Source of the DNA: JAWLFI01 sp964627995
Lineage (GTDB): Bacteria > Bacteroidota > Bacteroidia > Chitinophagales > Saprospiraceae
Direction: 5' to 3'
Length of the DNA stretch: 22,261 nucleotides
Assembly (NCBI GenBank): GCA_964627995.1
Contig: CAZVLN010000038.1
Span: 1 to 22,261 of the forward strand
The translations under genes were made by a program, and so were the position numbers. Shown piece by piece: positions 8,579 through 16,440 of this stretch (positions within the stretch are counted from its first letter, which is position 1; each line of letters begins with the position of its first letter). The notes under the pieces were generated by a model. The model was not told the origin of the DNA. It saw only the letters and a list, made by a program, of their open reading frames with translations, and searched no databases.

Positions 8579-9799
8579 TTAGAAATCGAGTTTATTACTA
8601 ATCAACTTCCCTTGATTGGTGGTATAATTTAAATATCCTCGGCTATCAAAAAACACCGTTTGCTTATAAATGTCATCCGATATCAAATCAACCACAAGCT
8701 CTGATGTAGATAGGTCGTAAACAGACAGGCGATCCGAGCGAGTAATGAAAAAATATTTTCCCTCCGAGTCTACGCCCGCAGATCTGATCCACTTCGTAGG
8801 AAAATCCGAGCTCCAGACCTCCTCTCCGGACACAATGTTATGCAAGCTGGCCTTTCTGCTCAGGACGCGAAGGAAATGTTTGTTAAAATAACGCTGCTGG
8901 CCACCCATAGACTCCCAGTAGACCTGTTCATCCTCTGTATTGTAGACGTTGATATGTGTAGTTCGGAACTGCAACATCTTATCCTGGTATCGAACCGGCC
9001 AATACATGCTAAGATTAGACAAGAAGCGAATGGGCATTTTTTTGCTTTTTACCTGATTCTCATCAAGTGTAATAAGGAAGGAGTAAATGCCGTATTCGAA
9101 ATCGGGATGTTCGTGCATGAATAAAGGAAATATCAACGCTCTTTCTTCAGCGTCATAACTTAAGCGTTGGGGCATGGGAATGCTATGTGATCGCGAGTAG
9201 GGAAAATGAAACTTATCCTTTCTTAATTGCTCTATGGCCAGGAGCCTTTTTTGGGTCCGCTCCTCCAATTGGTGCAAATGGACTTCCATGGAATACGTAG
9301 AGTCGGTGGGATAAAAAAGGCTCATGGTATATACTACATCTTCTACTACCTGCAGAGCCACTATATTTTCAGGCTCGCCGCCGTCAGGCCACAGGGTGAA
9401 TGCTTCAAGTTCCTGGCCATTTGAGGCATCTATCTTTTTAAGATTGCGGTCAAAGCCCACTAAGAGTTGCCCTTCAAAATCGTGAATAGGTGCTCGGTAA
9501 TCACCCCATTCTGATCGAGACACTCTCCACAACAAAGAATTATCCTCCGTACTCAAGGCCACGCAAACATTAGGACTCTGAATAAAATACATGCTTTTTG
9601 TGCCTTCGTAAAGGTCAAGAGCCAGTTGATCTGTTCCCATGCCGATATCGACGGAACTCACTTGATAGTCGGACAGGCTGCCGTGTAAAGGCTCTTCTTC
9701 AAAGGTGTAAAAAAGGGAAAAGTCAGGACCTTCTTGCTCTACACAAGCTACCATGAATAGGCTGCTGATTAAAGCAATTTTTAATACATAGAGTTTCAT
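8579..9799 (-). CDS. Beta-propeller-like lipoprotein B
   Basis: This 406-aa protein begins with a compact lipoprotein signal peptide, lipobox MVAC with Cys19, followed by an acidic linker. The body shows propeller-like blades that pair a stored value with a comparison, such as VALSTEDNSLLWRVS and KKIDASNGQELEAF, typical of PQQ-like repeat proteins in which W or F closes a blade after a D/N-x-G turn. The ending is similar to that of lipoprotein C. It is the first gene of the unit B, C, barrel 2 and follows a 312-bp spacer. Such propellers often act as protein-protein scaffolds at the membrane (BamB is an example), but no direct relation to BamB is claimed here. I see no cofactor-binding motif. 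Confidence 0.7.
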   Translation of the reverse strand: MKLYVLKIALISSLFMVACVEQEGPDFSLFYTFEEEPLHGSLSDYQVSSVDIGMGTDQLALDLYEGTKSMYFIQSPNVCVALSTEDNSLLWRVSRSEWGDYRAPIHDFEGQLLVGFDRNLKKIDASNGQELEAFTLWPDGGEPENIVALQVVEDVVYTMSLFYPTDSTYSMEVHLHQLEERTQKRLLAIEQLRKDKFHFPYSRSHSIPMPQRLSYDAEERALIFPLFMHEHPDFEYGIYSFLITLDENQVKSKKMPIRFLSNLSMYWPVRYQDKMLQFRTTHINVYNTEDEQVYWESMGGQQRYFNKHFLRVLSRKASLHNIVSGEEVWSSDFPTKWIRSAGVDSEGKYFFITRSDRLSVYDLSTSELVVDLISDDIYKQTVFFDSRGYLNYTTNQGKLISNKLDF

Positions 9800-10111
9800 A
9801 ATTAAAGCTTTAAATAAAATAATAGATTATTAAATTACACAAAATCCTTATAGTGTGTGGTTGAAAAATGCCTCGCGAAGGTTGTTTTTTGACGTTTTTG
9901 TCGCGGAGGCGACACTTTTTCGCTTAAGTATATCCTAAAATTATAGACTCTCTTTTGTCTGTAGTTGCTTTTTAATTGTCTCGAAACAAAAAGACCTCGA
10001 TAACATCCTTCCCGAACAATGGGGCACTCTTTACCTATAAATCATTTGATAAAACAACAGTCGATTTAAGGCCTGGGTATCCAAAAAAGGTCCATCGCAA
10101 TAAAGTGTAAG
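9800..10111. other. Spacer between the two lipoprotein/barrel units
   Basis: No gene is visible in these 312 bases. A short hairpin at 9900-9913 (GTCGC/GCGAC, GGAG loop) is followed on the plus strand by ACTTTTT, and CCTCGCGAAGG lies near 9871. The AT-rich stretch directly ahead of lipoprotein B probably carries its promoter, but no clean TAnnTTTG/TTTG pair is found. Confidence 0.45.
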
Positions 10112-10843
10112 TTAGTTCCTGCTAACCACAGGAGACGAAAGAGGAAACCTTAGACCCGCTCGAAACCAAATGTTGTTATTATTAAATCGGGGCATTTTCG
10201 AAAAATCATTAATTGGGGTTTCTTCTTCTCCCAACCTGGTTGTTTGAAATCCCCGCTGACTTACCGTATACAAACACTCTACATAAGCACCCAGCTGCCA
10301 CGCTTTTGGCGTGTTGAGGCGTATGCCTATTTCTGCCGTCCAAGGCGCACTATACCCTTGATCGCCATTCAACTCGACCTCCTGGTTGGGAAACAGGTCG
10401 TCTCTGACTTCTCGGATTCTGAGCCGGTTCGCTGTATTTCTCAGGTGGTTCGCGATTCCCAAGGCCGAAAAAACAGATACAATGTCTTCCTTTAGAAAAT
10501 CCATCGATATATAAGCCATAGAACTTATTACTGTTTTATCGTAGCCGCCATTTACATAATAACTGGATATTTCTGGGAAAAACACATCTTCAAAAAACAG
10601 ATTATTAAAATTATTGACGAATTCATAATATGAAAAAGACAGTCCCAGTGAGATTGGAGATAAATCATAAGTAATCCGACAATTTATCGGGTTATAGCTT
10701 ATCGATTCAATTTGGCCTGTTTCTAATTCTACAGCTATGCTGCTATGACCGTAAACACTTAGGCCGCCAGAGACATCTAGATTGACCTGGGCCATACTCA
10801 AAATAGGGGATACACATAAGAGAATAATAAATAAATATTTCAT
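10112..10843 (-). CDS. Outer-membrane beta-barrel-like protein (barrel 1)
   Basis: This 243-aa protein has a classic signal peptide cleaved after SMA (residue 18), leaving QVNLDVSGG at the mature N-terminus, as is common in Bacteroidota exports. The mature part reads as amphipathic beta-strands with aromatic residues (for example SLGLSFSYYEF and NNIWFRAGLRF), fitting a small barrel of roughly 8-10 strands. The start codon overlaps the stop of lipoprotein A in the sequence ATGA, so translation is probably coupled. It is similar in size and layout to barrel 2 (6456-7238) but shows no close similarity by eye. The family cannot be named. Confidence 0.7.
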   Translation of the reverse strand: MKYLFIILLCVSPILSMAQVNLDVSGGLSVYGHSSIAVELETGQIESISYNPINCRITYDLSPISLGLSFSYYEFVNNFNNLFFEDVFFPEISSYYVNGGYDKTVISSMAYISMDFLKEDIVSVFSALGIANHLRNTANRLRIREVRDDLFPNQEVELNGDQGYSAPWTAEIGIRLNTPKAWQLGAYVECLYTVSQRGFQTTRLGEEETPINDFSKMPRFNNNNIWFRAGLRFPLSSPVVSRN

Positions 10844-12129
10844 AATGATATTATTTGTTCTAAATCAAAACTAAATAGTTCGTTGACAGAAACCAGGATA
10901 AAACAGTCGCGCTCGGGAACCAGGGTGGCTTTTCGAAAACGAGGGATTTCAATCCTATCTTCTAGCGATAAATTGGAAGCATTCCACACTTCTAGAATAT
11001 GTTTTTCTCTGCCGGTTTCCGTTTCAGCCTGCGAAAAGGTCAAAATATGGTCCTTATAATAAATGGGGTTTCTGAAGGTGGTTGGATTCGACAAACTGTT
11101 TCTGCTGACCTGACCTGAACTTAAATCAATGGATACTCTTTGAGATTCTAAATTATATCCAGAACTCACTGTTAATAATTCATTAGTTGTAGGAATATAT
11201 ACAGGAGACGATATACTTCTGCTGTCTGGTCCGGCTCCTTCTGAGTAGTAGGTCCAGTCTATAGAACCCGTAACCGGGTTTACAGCAATGATATCGCCGT
11301 TTGTTACGATAAGAATTTTATCATTAACAATACGCATTTCTCTTATGTTGGGGTTAAAATTATTGTTGGGATTATTAATAAAGTTGAGCAAGTCCCACTC
11401 GATGCGTCGCTGACTTATATTGTAGTTGATCAATAAGATTTCGTTATTATTCAACCACGATTCAACAAAGAGGTGGCGTTCTCCGGTATTTGGGTTTAAC
11501 CATTCTGCCATTTCTCCTATTATAAGCCGGCCCGCACCATAATCTTCAGCGTTTATGCTGAACAGAACCTCTGAAGGCTCAAAGTTGTTTATTGGTGCTC
11601 GGAGGACGTTCCATATCGGACCATAAAAACCAGTGTAGGCTGCTCGGTAAAAGTAATCCTTTCCCAGATAGCCTTCTTCTAATACTTCGAAATCCTTCTC
11701 TTCTATTAGATTTCTCCATTCCCCCACAAAGTCGTCCACTACGACAATTCGTCTTCCTTTGCTCACAAAGACATGGTCGGCAGACGGACTCACATACACC
11801 TCTTCGGCAAAGAAAAATGAGTAGTCCCACCTCCAGAACTCATGTCCGGTTACAGCACTGACTTTAGCTATATGGTTGGATCCGGCATTCGATGAATAAT
11901 AAATTGAACCGTCCCGGGTCTCTATGGGACTTAGGCCAAAAAAATTCTCACCCATATCTTTTGACCATAATACATAGTTTTCATATTCAGTATCCATGGT
12001 ATCCTGTTCATCGTCCGGACAATCATTCCATCTACAATCGTCCATTTCTTCCGGAAGATCAAGAGAATCGGTACAGGATGAGGCTCCAGCAAGGAGGATA
12101 AAAACCAGGGAATAAAGTAGTAGTCTCAT
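10840..12129 (-). CDS. Beta-propeller-like lipoprotein A
   Basis: From the ATG at 12129 the product has about 429 residues. It starts with MRLLLYSLVFILLAGASSC, a textbook lipoprotein signal with lipobox ASSC, followed by an acidic, cysteine-containing linker. The body has propeller-type repeats such as KVSAVTGHEFWRWDYS and AVNPVTGSIDWTYYS, where V/D-x-x-T-G-x-x-x-W recurs, the PQQ-like blade signature and the clearest of the three lipoproteins. The frame can be extended to 12240, but that would put 37 unusual residues ahead of the signal peptide, so I reject the longer start. It overlaps the next gene (barrel 1) by 4 bp. It is probably paralogous to lipoproteins B and C. Confidence 0.78.
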   Translation of the reverse strand: MRLLLYSLVFILLAGASSCTDSLDLPEEMDDCRWNDCPDDEQDTMDTEYENYVLWSKDMGENFFGLSPIETRDGSIYYSSNAGSNHIAKVSAVTGHEFWRWDYSFFFAEEVYVSPSADHVFVSKGRRIVVVDDFVGEWRNLIEEKDFEVLEEGYLGKDYFYRAAYTGFYGPIWNVLRAPINNFEPSEVLFSINAEDYGAGRLIIGEMAEWLNPNTGERHLFVESWLNNNEILLINYNISQRRIEWDLLNFINNPNNNFNPNIREMRIVNDKILIVTNGDIIAVNPVTGSIDWTYYSEGAGPDSRSISSPVYIPTTNELLTVSSGYNLESQRVSIDLSSGQVSRNSLSNPTTFRNPIYYKDHILTFSQAETETGREKHILEVWNASNLSLEDRIEIPRFRKATLVPERDCFILVSVNELFSFDLEQIISL

Positions 12130-12651
12130 ACTAAAAAGTTTAATAAAATAATACCTAATATAATAAAACATTGATAAACCCGCAAGGGCTTTCCTGCAAA
12201 AACCTGCTATTTCTTCCTTATTATAGGTTGTTGTCAACATCTTAGTTTGTAAAAGTCGTTGATCTAAACTTAATATGTGGCAATTAAAAACTACGCCTTC
12301 GGACTAGCGATGTGCAGCCAGCCCGCTCCGCCGCTCGGCGGACGGGAGTCCGATCCGCCGGCAGGCGGGGAAGGACCGAGTGACGCTCCGGAATCCCGAG
12401 GGTCGCTGAAAGCGATCTCGAGGATGGAGGAGGAGGACGGAACGAGTGGCGAAACGTAGCGCAGCCGGCACCTCGCGGGCCGGCTGAGGCCCCTGATAAG
12501 GCATATTACTATCCTCGACCGGATCTATTTTGCGCTTCTTGATGAGTAATTTCTCAGCCGCTCAGCTATTGGATTTCTTCCTGCCATGTGCTGGGCTTGG
12601 CGCGGATAAGGCTTTACTTTTTAGACCTCACGCGCGATTTCCATCTCGGTG
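12130..12651. other. Long intergenic region upstream of lipoprotein A
   Basis: About 520 bases without a supported gene. They hold the hairpin island at 12322-12486 and, nearer lipoprotein A, an AT-rich segment that likely carries its promoter; no clear consensus pair was found. Positions 12490-12651 show nothing I recognise. Confidence 0.5.
12322..12486. repeat. GC-rich island of consecutive hairpins
   Basis: Several hairpins lie in a row in a stretch far more GC-rich than the genes around it. The first, 12322-12346, has TCCGCC/GGCGGA inside CCCG/CGGG with one bulge. The second, 12355-12368, pairs CCGCC with GGCGG. The third, 12397-12420, has CGAG/CTCG around TCGCT/AGCGA. The fourth, 12462-12486, has perfect 8-bp arms CAGCCGGC/GCCGGCTG. 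The open frames crossing it are composition artefacts. Possible roles are a REP cluster, a transcription barrier or a structured leader for lipoprotein A. Confidence 0.55.
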
Positions 12652-13251
12652 CTACTGCTTTTCAATGGCTTTCAGGCGGAAGCTTGCGTCTTTTCCACTC
12701 AATAAGAAGCCGTCGTCCCGCTGTTCTACCGAAAAAGTGTCCACCTTCGATTCGCTATCCAGTAAAAATTGTCCCTCTTCAACGGACCATTTCAGTTGCT
12801 CCTCGTTGAGTTCCACGTCGATCTCGTCATTGGGTGAGCTGAACTGCATGCTACCGTCGGCCCGGAGCTCTACATTGACTTCGACCATTTCTTCAATCAT
12901 AGCCGTCAGACCTTTTCCAATTTGAGCTAAGCTTTTGAATAAGCCTTCCAGCCCATTAGCCAATGATTTTAGACCTTTTGCCAAGCCTTTACTATCAATC
13001 TTTTGGCTGTCCCCCTTGCTTTCAATCGTAAGATCAAATTCGACCGAATCGATGGCCGCCTTTACTTCCTGAGAGGCTTTTTCCATGCCCGAGTCTACTG
13101 CGACTTGTACGGTTTCCGAAATACTTTTTTCACCTACGGAGTCGGCCACTATAGAGACCTCCCATTTTCCGACTAGCTCACTTTTCAAGGACCTGTTCGA
13201 ATTACAGGCAATGAATGTAAAAAGTGCCAGGCCTAAGATCCATTTAGCCAT
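12652..13251 (-). CDS. Small lipoprotein with amphipathic helical insert
   Basis: This 199-aa protein has a lipoprotein signal with lipobox FIAC (Cys16), so it is probably anchored in a membrane facing the periplasm or the surface. Residues 26-36 (LVGKWEVSIVA) look like the start of a lipocalin-like or other small beta-sandwich domain. Residues 45-70 form a charged helix, and residues 88-121 form a glycine- and leucine-spaced amphipathic helix (GLAKGLKSLANGLEGLFKSL). The last 75 residues return to short beta-strands ending FLLSGKDASFRLKAIEK. No known family could be assigned with confidence. It is transcribed away from the AKR gene in a single-gene unit. Confidence 0.72.
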   Translation of the reverse strand: MAKWILGLALFTFIACNSNRSLKSELVGKWEVSIVADSVGEKSISETVQVAVDSGMEKASQEVKAAIDSVEFDLTIESKGDSQKIDSKGLAKGLKSLANGLEGLFKSLAQIGKGLTAMIEEMVEVNVELRADGSMQFSSPNDEIDVELNEEQLKWSVEEGQFLLDSESKVDTFSVEQRDDGFLLSGKDASFRLKAIEKQ

Positions 13252-13376
13252 AATTATGTCTTTGGTGCTTTGTATAAACGACCATTTTATAATTTTTCTT
13301 GTAAGTGTACGGCTGTGGGTGTAAACTTGTGCTTGGAGTTTTGATCCATTGAAGAGCTATTTTGGGGCAAAGGGGC

Positions 13377-14294
13377 TTAGGGGACCTCCTTACCGGTGGA
13401 GGCCTGCCATAGCTCAAACCATTCTTCATCATTGAGGGTTATGTCGAAAGCGCCCGCAGCAGCTCGTAAACGGTCCGGGTCGCCCGTCCCCAAAACGGGC
13501 ATCAGTTTCGCGGGATGATGTAGCAGCCAGGCGAGCAACCACTGATCGATTCGAAATCTGCCTTCTCGTCTTTCGATCTGCTTCTCGGCTATGCGGAGTA
13601 TCCGCTGAATTTGCTTCCCGGGTTGGTCATCAAAGAACTGCCCGCCTCCAAGCGGCGACCACACCATGGGAAGGCTTTGATAGCGGATACTTTGGTCGAA
13701 GGTGCCGTCTATAAAAGGCTCCAGATGCAATATAGAGGCTTCGACCTGATTGTTGACGAGGGGGAAATGGTCGTTCAGCATTTCGAATTGGGAAGGGATA
13801 AAGTTGGAGACACCAAAGTGAAGGACCTTGCCCGACTTCTTGAGCTGAGTGAAAGCCTCAGCTATGGCTTTGGGATCCATTAGGGGGCTAGGCCGGTGAA
13901 TGAGTAGGAGGTCGAGATGGTCTGTGCATAGGTTCTTTAGAGATTGCTCGGCCGAGGCGATAATATGAGCTGAGCTTGTATCATAGGATTTGATGTGATA
14001 ATCCGGGCGCGCTTCGGCGGGCATTTTGATCCCACATTTTGTGATTAGTTGCATGTGCTCTCGCAAGGCGGGCTTTTTTTTGAGCGCTTGCCCGAATGCT
14101 TCTTCTGTGGTATATCCTCCGTAAATATCGGCATGGTCGAAGGTGGTGATACCGAGCTCCAAGCAGGTTTCTATGCGCGATAGCATCTGGTCTGTATTTA
14201 ATTGGTGGCCCCATAACCCCCAGCGCATGACGCCACAAATAAGTCGGGAGAGTTTAGGACCTTCCGGAGAGATGGATTGTGCTGGAACAGACAT
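13377..14294 (-). CDS. Aldo/keto reductase family oxidoreductase
   Basis: Aldo/keto reductases use NADPH to reduce carbonyl compounds. The chain (305 aa) has the TIM-barrel sequence pattern and all four catalytic residues: Asp53 and Tyr58 in TFDHADIYGG, Lys86 in LITKCGIK and His133 in LLLIHRPSP. The C-terminal motif for coenzyme binding is present as LMPVLGTGDPDRLRAA. The family resembles the YdhF group of predicted oxidoreductases, with no signal peptide, so it acts in the cytoplasm. The ATG at 14294 gives a short N-terminus of the usual length. Substrate unknown. It is likely a single-gene unit. Confidence 0.93.
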   Translation of the reverse strand: MSVPAQSISPEGPKLSRLICGVMRWGLWGHQLNTDQMLSRIETCLELGITTFDHADIYGGYTTEEAFGQALKKKPALREHMQLITKCGIKMPAEARPDYHIKSYDTSSAHIIASAEQSLKNLCTDHLDLLLIHRPSPLMDPKAIAEAFTQLKKSGKVLHFGVSNFIPSQFEMLNDHFPLVNNQVEASILHLEPFIDGTFDQSIRYQSLPMVWSPLGGGQFFDDQPGKQIQRILRIAEKQIERREGRFRIDQWLLAWLLHHPAKLMPVLGTGDPDRLRAAAGAFDITLNDEEWFELWQASTGKEVP

Positions 14295-14362
14295 ATGGAT
14301 AGGTTTTAAGGTCTGAACGAATATAAGGGTCTTCGATGAGAAAGTAAGCGCTAATTACGCAG

Positions 14363-14776
14363 CTAACTGCTATTTTTTGACCTTTTCGGGCCATCTCTAA
14401 GTGCTCGATACTCTGCATCGACAAGTATGCCTACGATTATAAATTCTCCGATAAAATAGGCTATTCCATAAATCGTTATCGTTTCCCGATGAAAAAGTAT
14501 AGCTGCTGCTGTTATCAGACAATATAAGACGTTGGCGGCCACAATGGGTTTCAAAAAGCGCCTGTGGTTACTTCTTACAAACATAAAGGACAACAGGCCG
14601 TAAGAGCTCATTATTAAGGCCAAAACAGACAGCCGATACAGGACATTGGGCGGCATCCCAAAAAAAGCTTCATAATTCGCGAGCAGTAAGATCAGCAGTC
14701 CGGCTGTGGTGAGCGCCCCCAACCCATCGATCAAGAGGAGCTGTTTAGCTGAAAACCTGTTTTGTCCCTTTTGCAT
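14363..14776 (-). CDS. Small four-helix membrane protein
   Basis: This 137-aa product has four predicted membrane helices, around residues 12-33, 44-66, 75-94 and 100-120, separated by short loops, with a basic tail (RALRDGPKRSKNSS). The second loop contains SNHRRFLKP. No family motif is recognised. It lies 68 bp before the aldo/keto reductase start on the same strand, so co-transcription is possible. The function is unknown. Confidence 0.75.
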   Translation of the reverse strand: MQKGQNRFSAKQLLLIDGLGALTTAGLLILLLANYEAFFGMPPNVLYRLSVLALIMSSYGLLSFMFVRSNHRRFLKPIVAANVLYCLITAAAILFHRETITIYGIAYFIGEFIIVGILVDAEYRALRDGPKRSKNSS

Positions 14777-14854
14777 ACTGCTCTTTTTAAGTAAGCTTTA
14801 CCATAGAGCTAAAGGTGTTCAGAAATTTGGAAAAGACTTGGCTTGAGGTCTTTA

Positions 14855-15568
14855 TCAACCTCCCTCTAAGTGAAAGTCGATGGTCGATACAACGCGAATT
14901 TGCTTGATCTGTGGTGTATTCTGATCGCGATCTGAGATAGTAAATAGCCCTTGCCGGGCGGTTTTTATATCACCAACCTGTGCTTGAGAGTCTCGTGCAA
15001 ACTTTTCAGCCACTTCTCGCGCATTTTTTGTGGCCTCTTCGATCATGGCAGGTTTGATATCATTGAGGCCCGTGAATATATATTCAACGGGTCTCCAGCT
15101 ATTCTGAGATCCCAGTAATATTCCTTTTGACATGAGCTCCAGAGAAGCGGTAAGTGCGTTTTGTACCTTGCTGACCTCTTTGGTTCGCAGAGTAAATTCA
15201 GATTTAGCTATGTATCGAAAAGGGTTATTCTGCGCATTTCGATTATAGGGGTCTGCCTGGAGGTCATTGATATTGGTATTTCCTTTCGATAGCTCTTCCT
15301 CTGAAAATCCTAAGCTGCGAAAAAAGTCCTGTACTTCCCGGTTTTGCTCTTCGATCTCAGCCTTGAGTGTAGTCAGGTTGTTTCCGGTCAAAGAAACATG
15401 CATGGGCCATACAGCCAGATCTGCCGGGACTTCGCGTTCAGAAAGTCCTTTGACCTGAACATAGCGATCGTACTCCTTTCCAATTTTATGCATGTTACCA
15501 ATAAAGTAGCCGGCACCGAAGATCCCGACCGATAGTAGCAAAGCGGGGAAAATATAGGTTAGTTTCAT
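14855..15568 (-). CDS. SIMPL domain-containing protein
   Basis: The 237-aa protein begins with a hydrophobic helix (residues 3-23) that serves as a signal peptide or anchor, followed by the periplasmic SIMPL (DUF541) fold. The signature start VQVKGLSEREVPADLAVW and the later segments NTNINDLQADPY and NAREVAEKFARDSQAQVGDI match that family. SIMPL proteins are periplasmic or surface proteins of poorly known role, named from a partner of a signalling molecule in mammals; bacterial relatives include the oxidative-stress defence protein YggE. No catalytic residues are known. It is alone between neighbours with gaps over 50 bp. Confidence 0.9.
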   Translation of the reverse strand: MKLTYIFPALLLSVGIFGAGYFIGNMHKIGKEYDRYVQVKGLSEREVPADLAVWPMHVSLTGNNLTTLKAEIEEQNREVQDFFRSLGFSEEELSKGNTNINDLQADPYNRNAQNNPFRYIAKSEFTLRTKEVSKVQNALTASLELMSKGILLGSQNSWRPVEYIFTGLNDIKPAMIEEATKNAREVAEKFARDSQAQVGDIKTARQGLFTISDRDQNTPQIKQIRVVSTIDFHLEGG

Positions 15569-15624
15569 TTTGGTTTCTATTTTTAAATCTTACAATAGAA
15601 GATAAAGGCTGAATTCATGAAAAG

Positions 15625-16230
15625 CTAGCTCTTTCGCTTTTTAGAGGGGTTATAAAGAATTAGGATTTGAATCAAAACGGCAATGACGATTAAAATAATA
15701 ATTTCAATTTGAGTGAATAAGGTTACTGTTTCCATCGCCCGCTTACTTCGCTCCATTTCTCGTCGCCCTTCTTTGAGTTGAACTTTTGATAAATCGTACA
15801 AATCCTGTACGATGTTGCTGATGGTTTTGAATAAAGCTTCGCGGTTACCCTCCTCAAAATTATCGGATGCTTTTTCCTTTTGTTTTAGGCGGTTTACGTT
15901 CTCCTTAAGGTTTGAAAAAATAGCTCTTTCCTCGTCCGTTAGCTTTGTTTCTTTATATTGGGCAATCAGCTGTTGGAATTCGAGGTTTACTTTTTCGTTT
16001 CTTTCTTGAAAAAAAGACGCATTTTCACTTGCCAGGGCCATTTCCTTTTCTTGGATCAGCAAGCCCATTTCGAATATCAAATCGCTAGCCACAATTCGGT
16101 CTTCATAAATGGTGACAATGGAGTTTCTCAGGCTGTTAAAATTATGCCTGTCCACCAAGTTTGTGGTGAGAATGATAAAAAAGACGAGCAAGACTGCCGA
16201 AACCCACTTAATTTTGTCGAATATTTTCAT
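15625..16230 (-). CDS. Two-TM protein with four-helix-bundle sensor region
   Basis: From the ATG at 16230 the protein has 201 aa. A first membrane helix lies at about residues 7-26, followed by about 145 residues of charged, helix-forming sequence, then a second membrane helix at about 172-195 and a short basic tail (NPSKKRKS). The middle region resembles the ligand-binding four-helix bundle of methyl-accepting chemotaxis proteins (4HB_MCP). No HAMP, histidine kinase, or MCP signalling domain follows, and none lies next door, so it would be a sensor without output. The frame could begin at 16416, but the upstream residues are not homologous in character and the ATG gives a proper N-in membrane anchor. 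A perfect 9-bp inverted repeat lies 29 bp upstream. Confidence 0.75.
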   Translation of the reverse strand: MKIFDKIKWVSAVLLVFFIILTTNLVDRHNFNSLRNSIVTIYEDRIVASDLIFEMGLLIQEKEMALASENASFFQERNEKVNLEFQQLIAQYKETKLTDEERAIFSNLKENVNRLKQKEKASDNFEEGNREALFKTISNIVQDLYDLSKVQLKEGRREMERSKRAMETVTLFTQIEIIILIVIAVLIQILILYNPSKKRKS

Positions 16231-16258
16231 TTTTGACTTTTTGACTCTCAAGACTTTT

Positions 16259-16283
16259 CGAAAGATAAGATAAATATCTTTCG
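16259..16283. promoter_or_regulatory. Perfect inverted repeat ahead of the sensor gene
   Basis: CGAAAGATA (16259-16267) and TATCTTTCG (16275-16283) form a perfect 9-bp inverted repeat with a 7-bp centre, ending 29 bp before the start of the sensor-like gene. On the minus strand the arm nearer the gene reads TATCTTTC, one base from the -7 consensus, so a regulator bound here would block the promoter. No regulator gene is adjacent. Confidence 0.4.
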
Positions 16284-16440
16284 CTATCGGTAGATTCTCA
16301 TTGCCGGTGTGGATCTTTCTGGTTGGGCGAAAATAGGTGCTACATCCATTCCCTATAACTGCATTTAAGCTTTCGAGCCGGACGACGTGAGCCGCTCGAG
16401 CCGGCAGCTGGGTCAACTCTGCCCTGAAACGCCTTTTGGC

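Noticed and set aside
12220..12237. TTGACA and TATAAT on the minus strand
   Set aside because: They resemble sigma-70 boxes but are only 6 bp apart, and Bacteroidota use a different consensus.
12130..12240. N-terminal extension of lipoprotein A to an ATG at 12240
   Set aside because: It would put 37 non-signal residues before a complete lipoprotein signal peptide.
12277..12504. Open frames in both strands across the GC-rich island
   Set aside because: They arise because GC-rich sequence has few stop codons; the translations are low-complexity in Pro, Arg and Gly.
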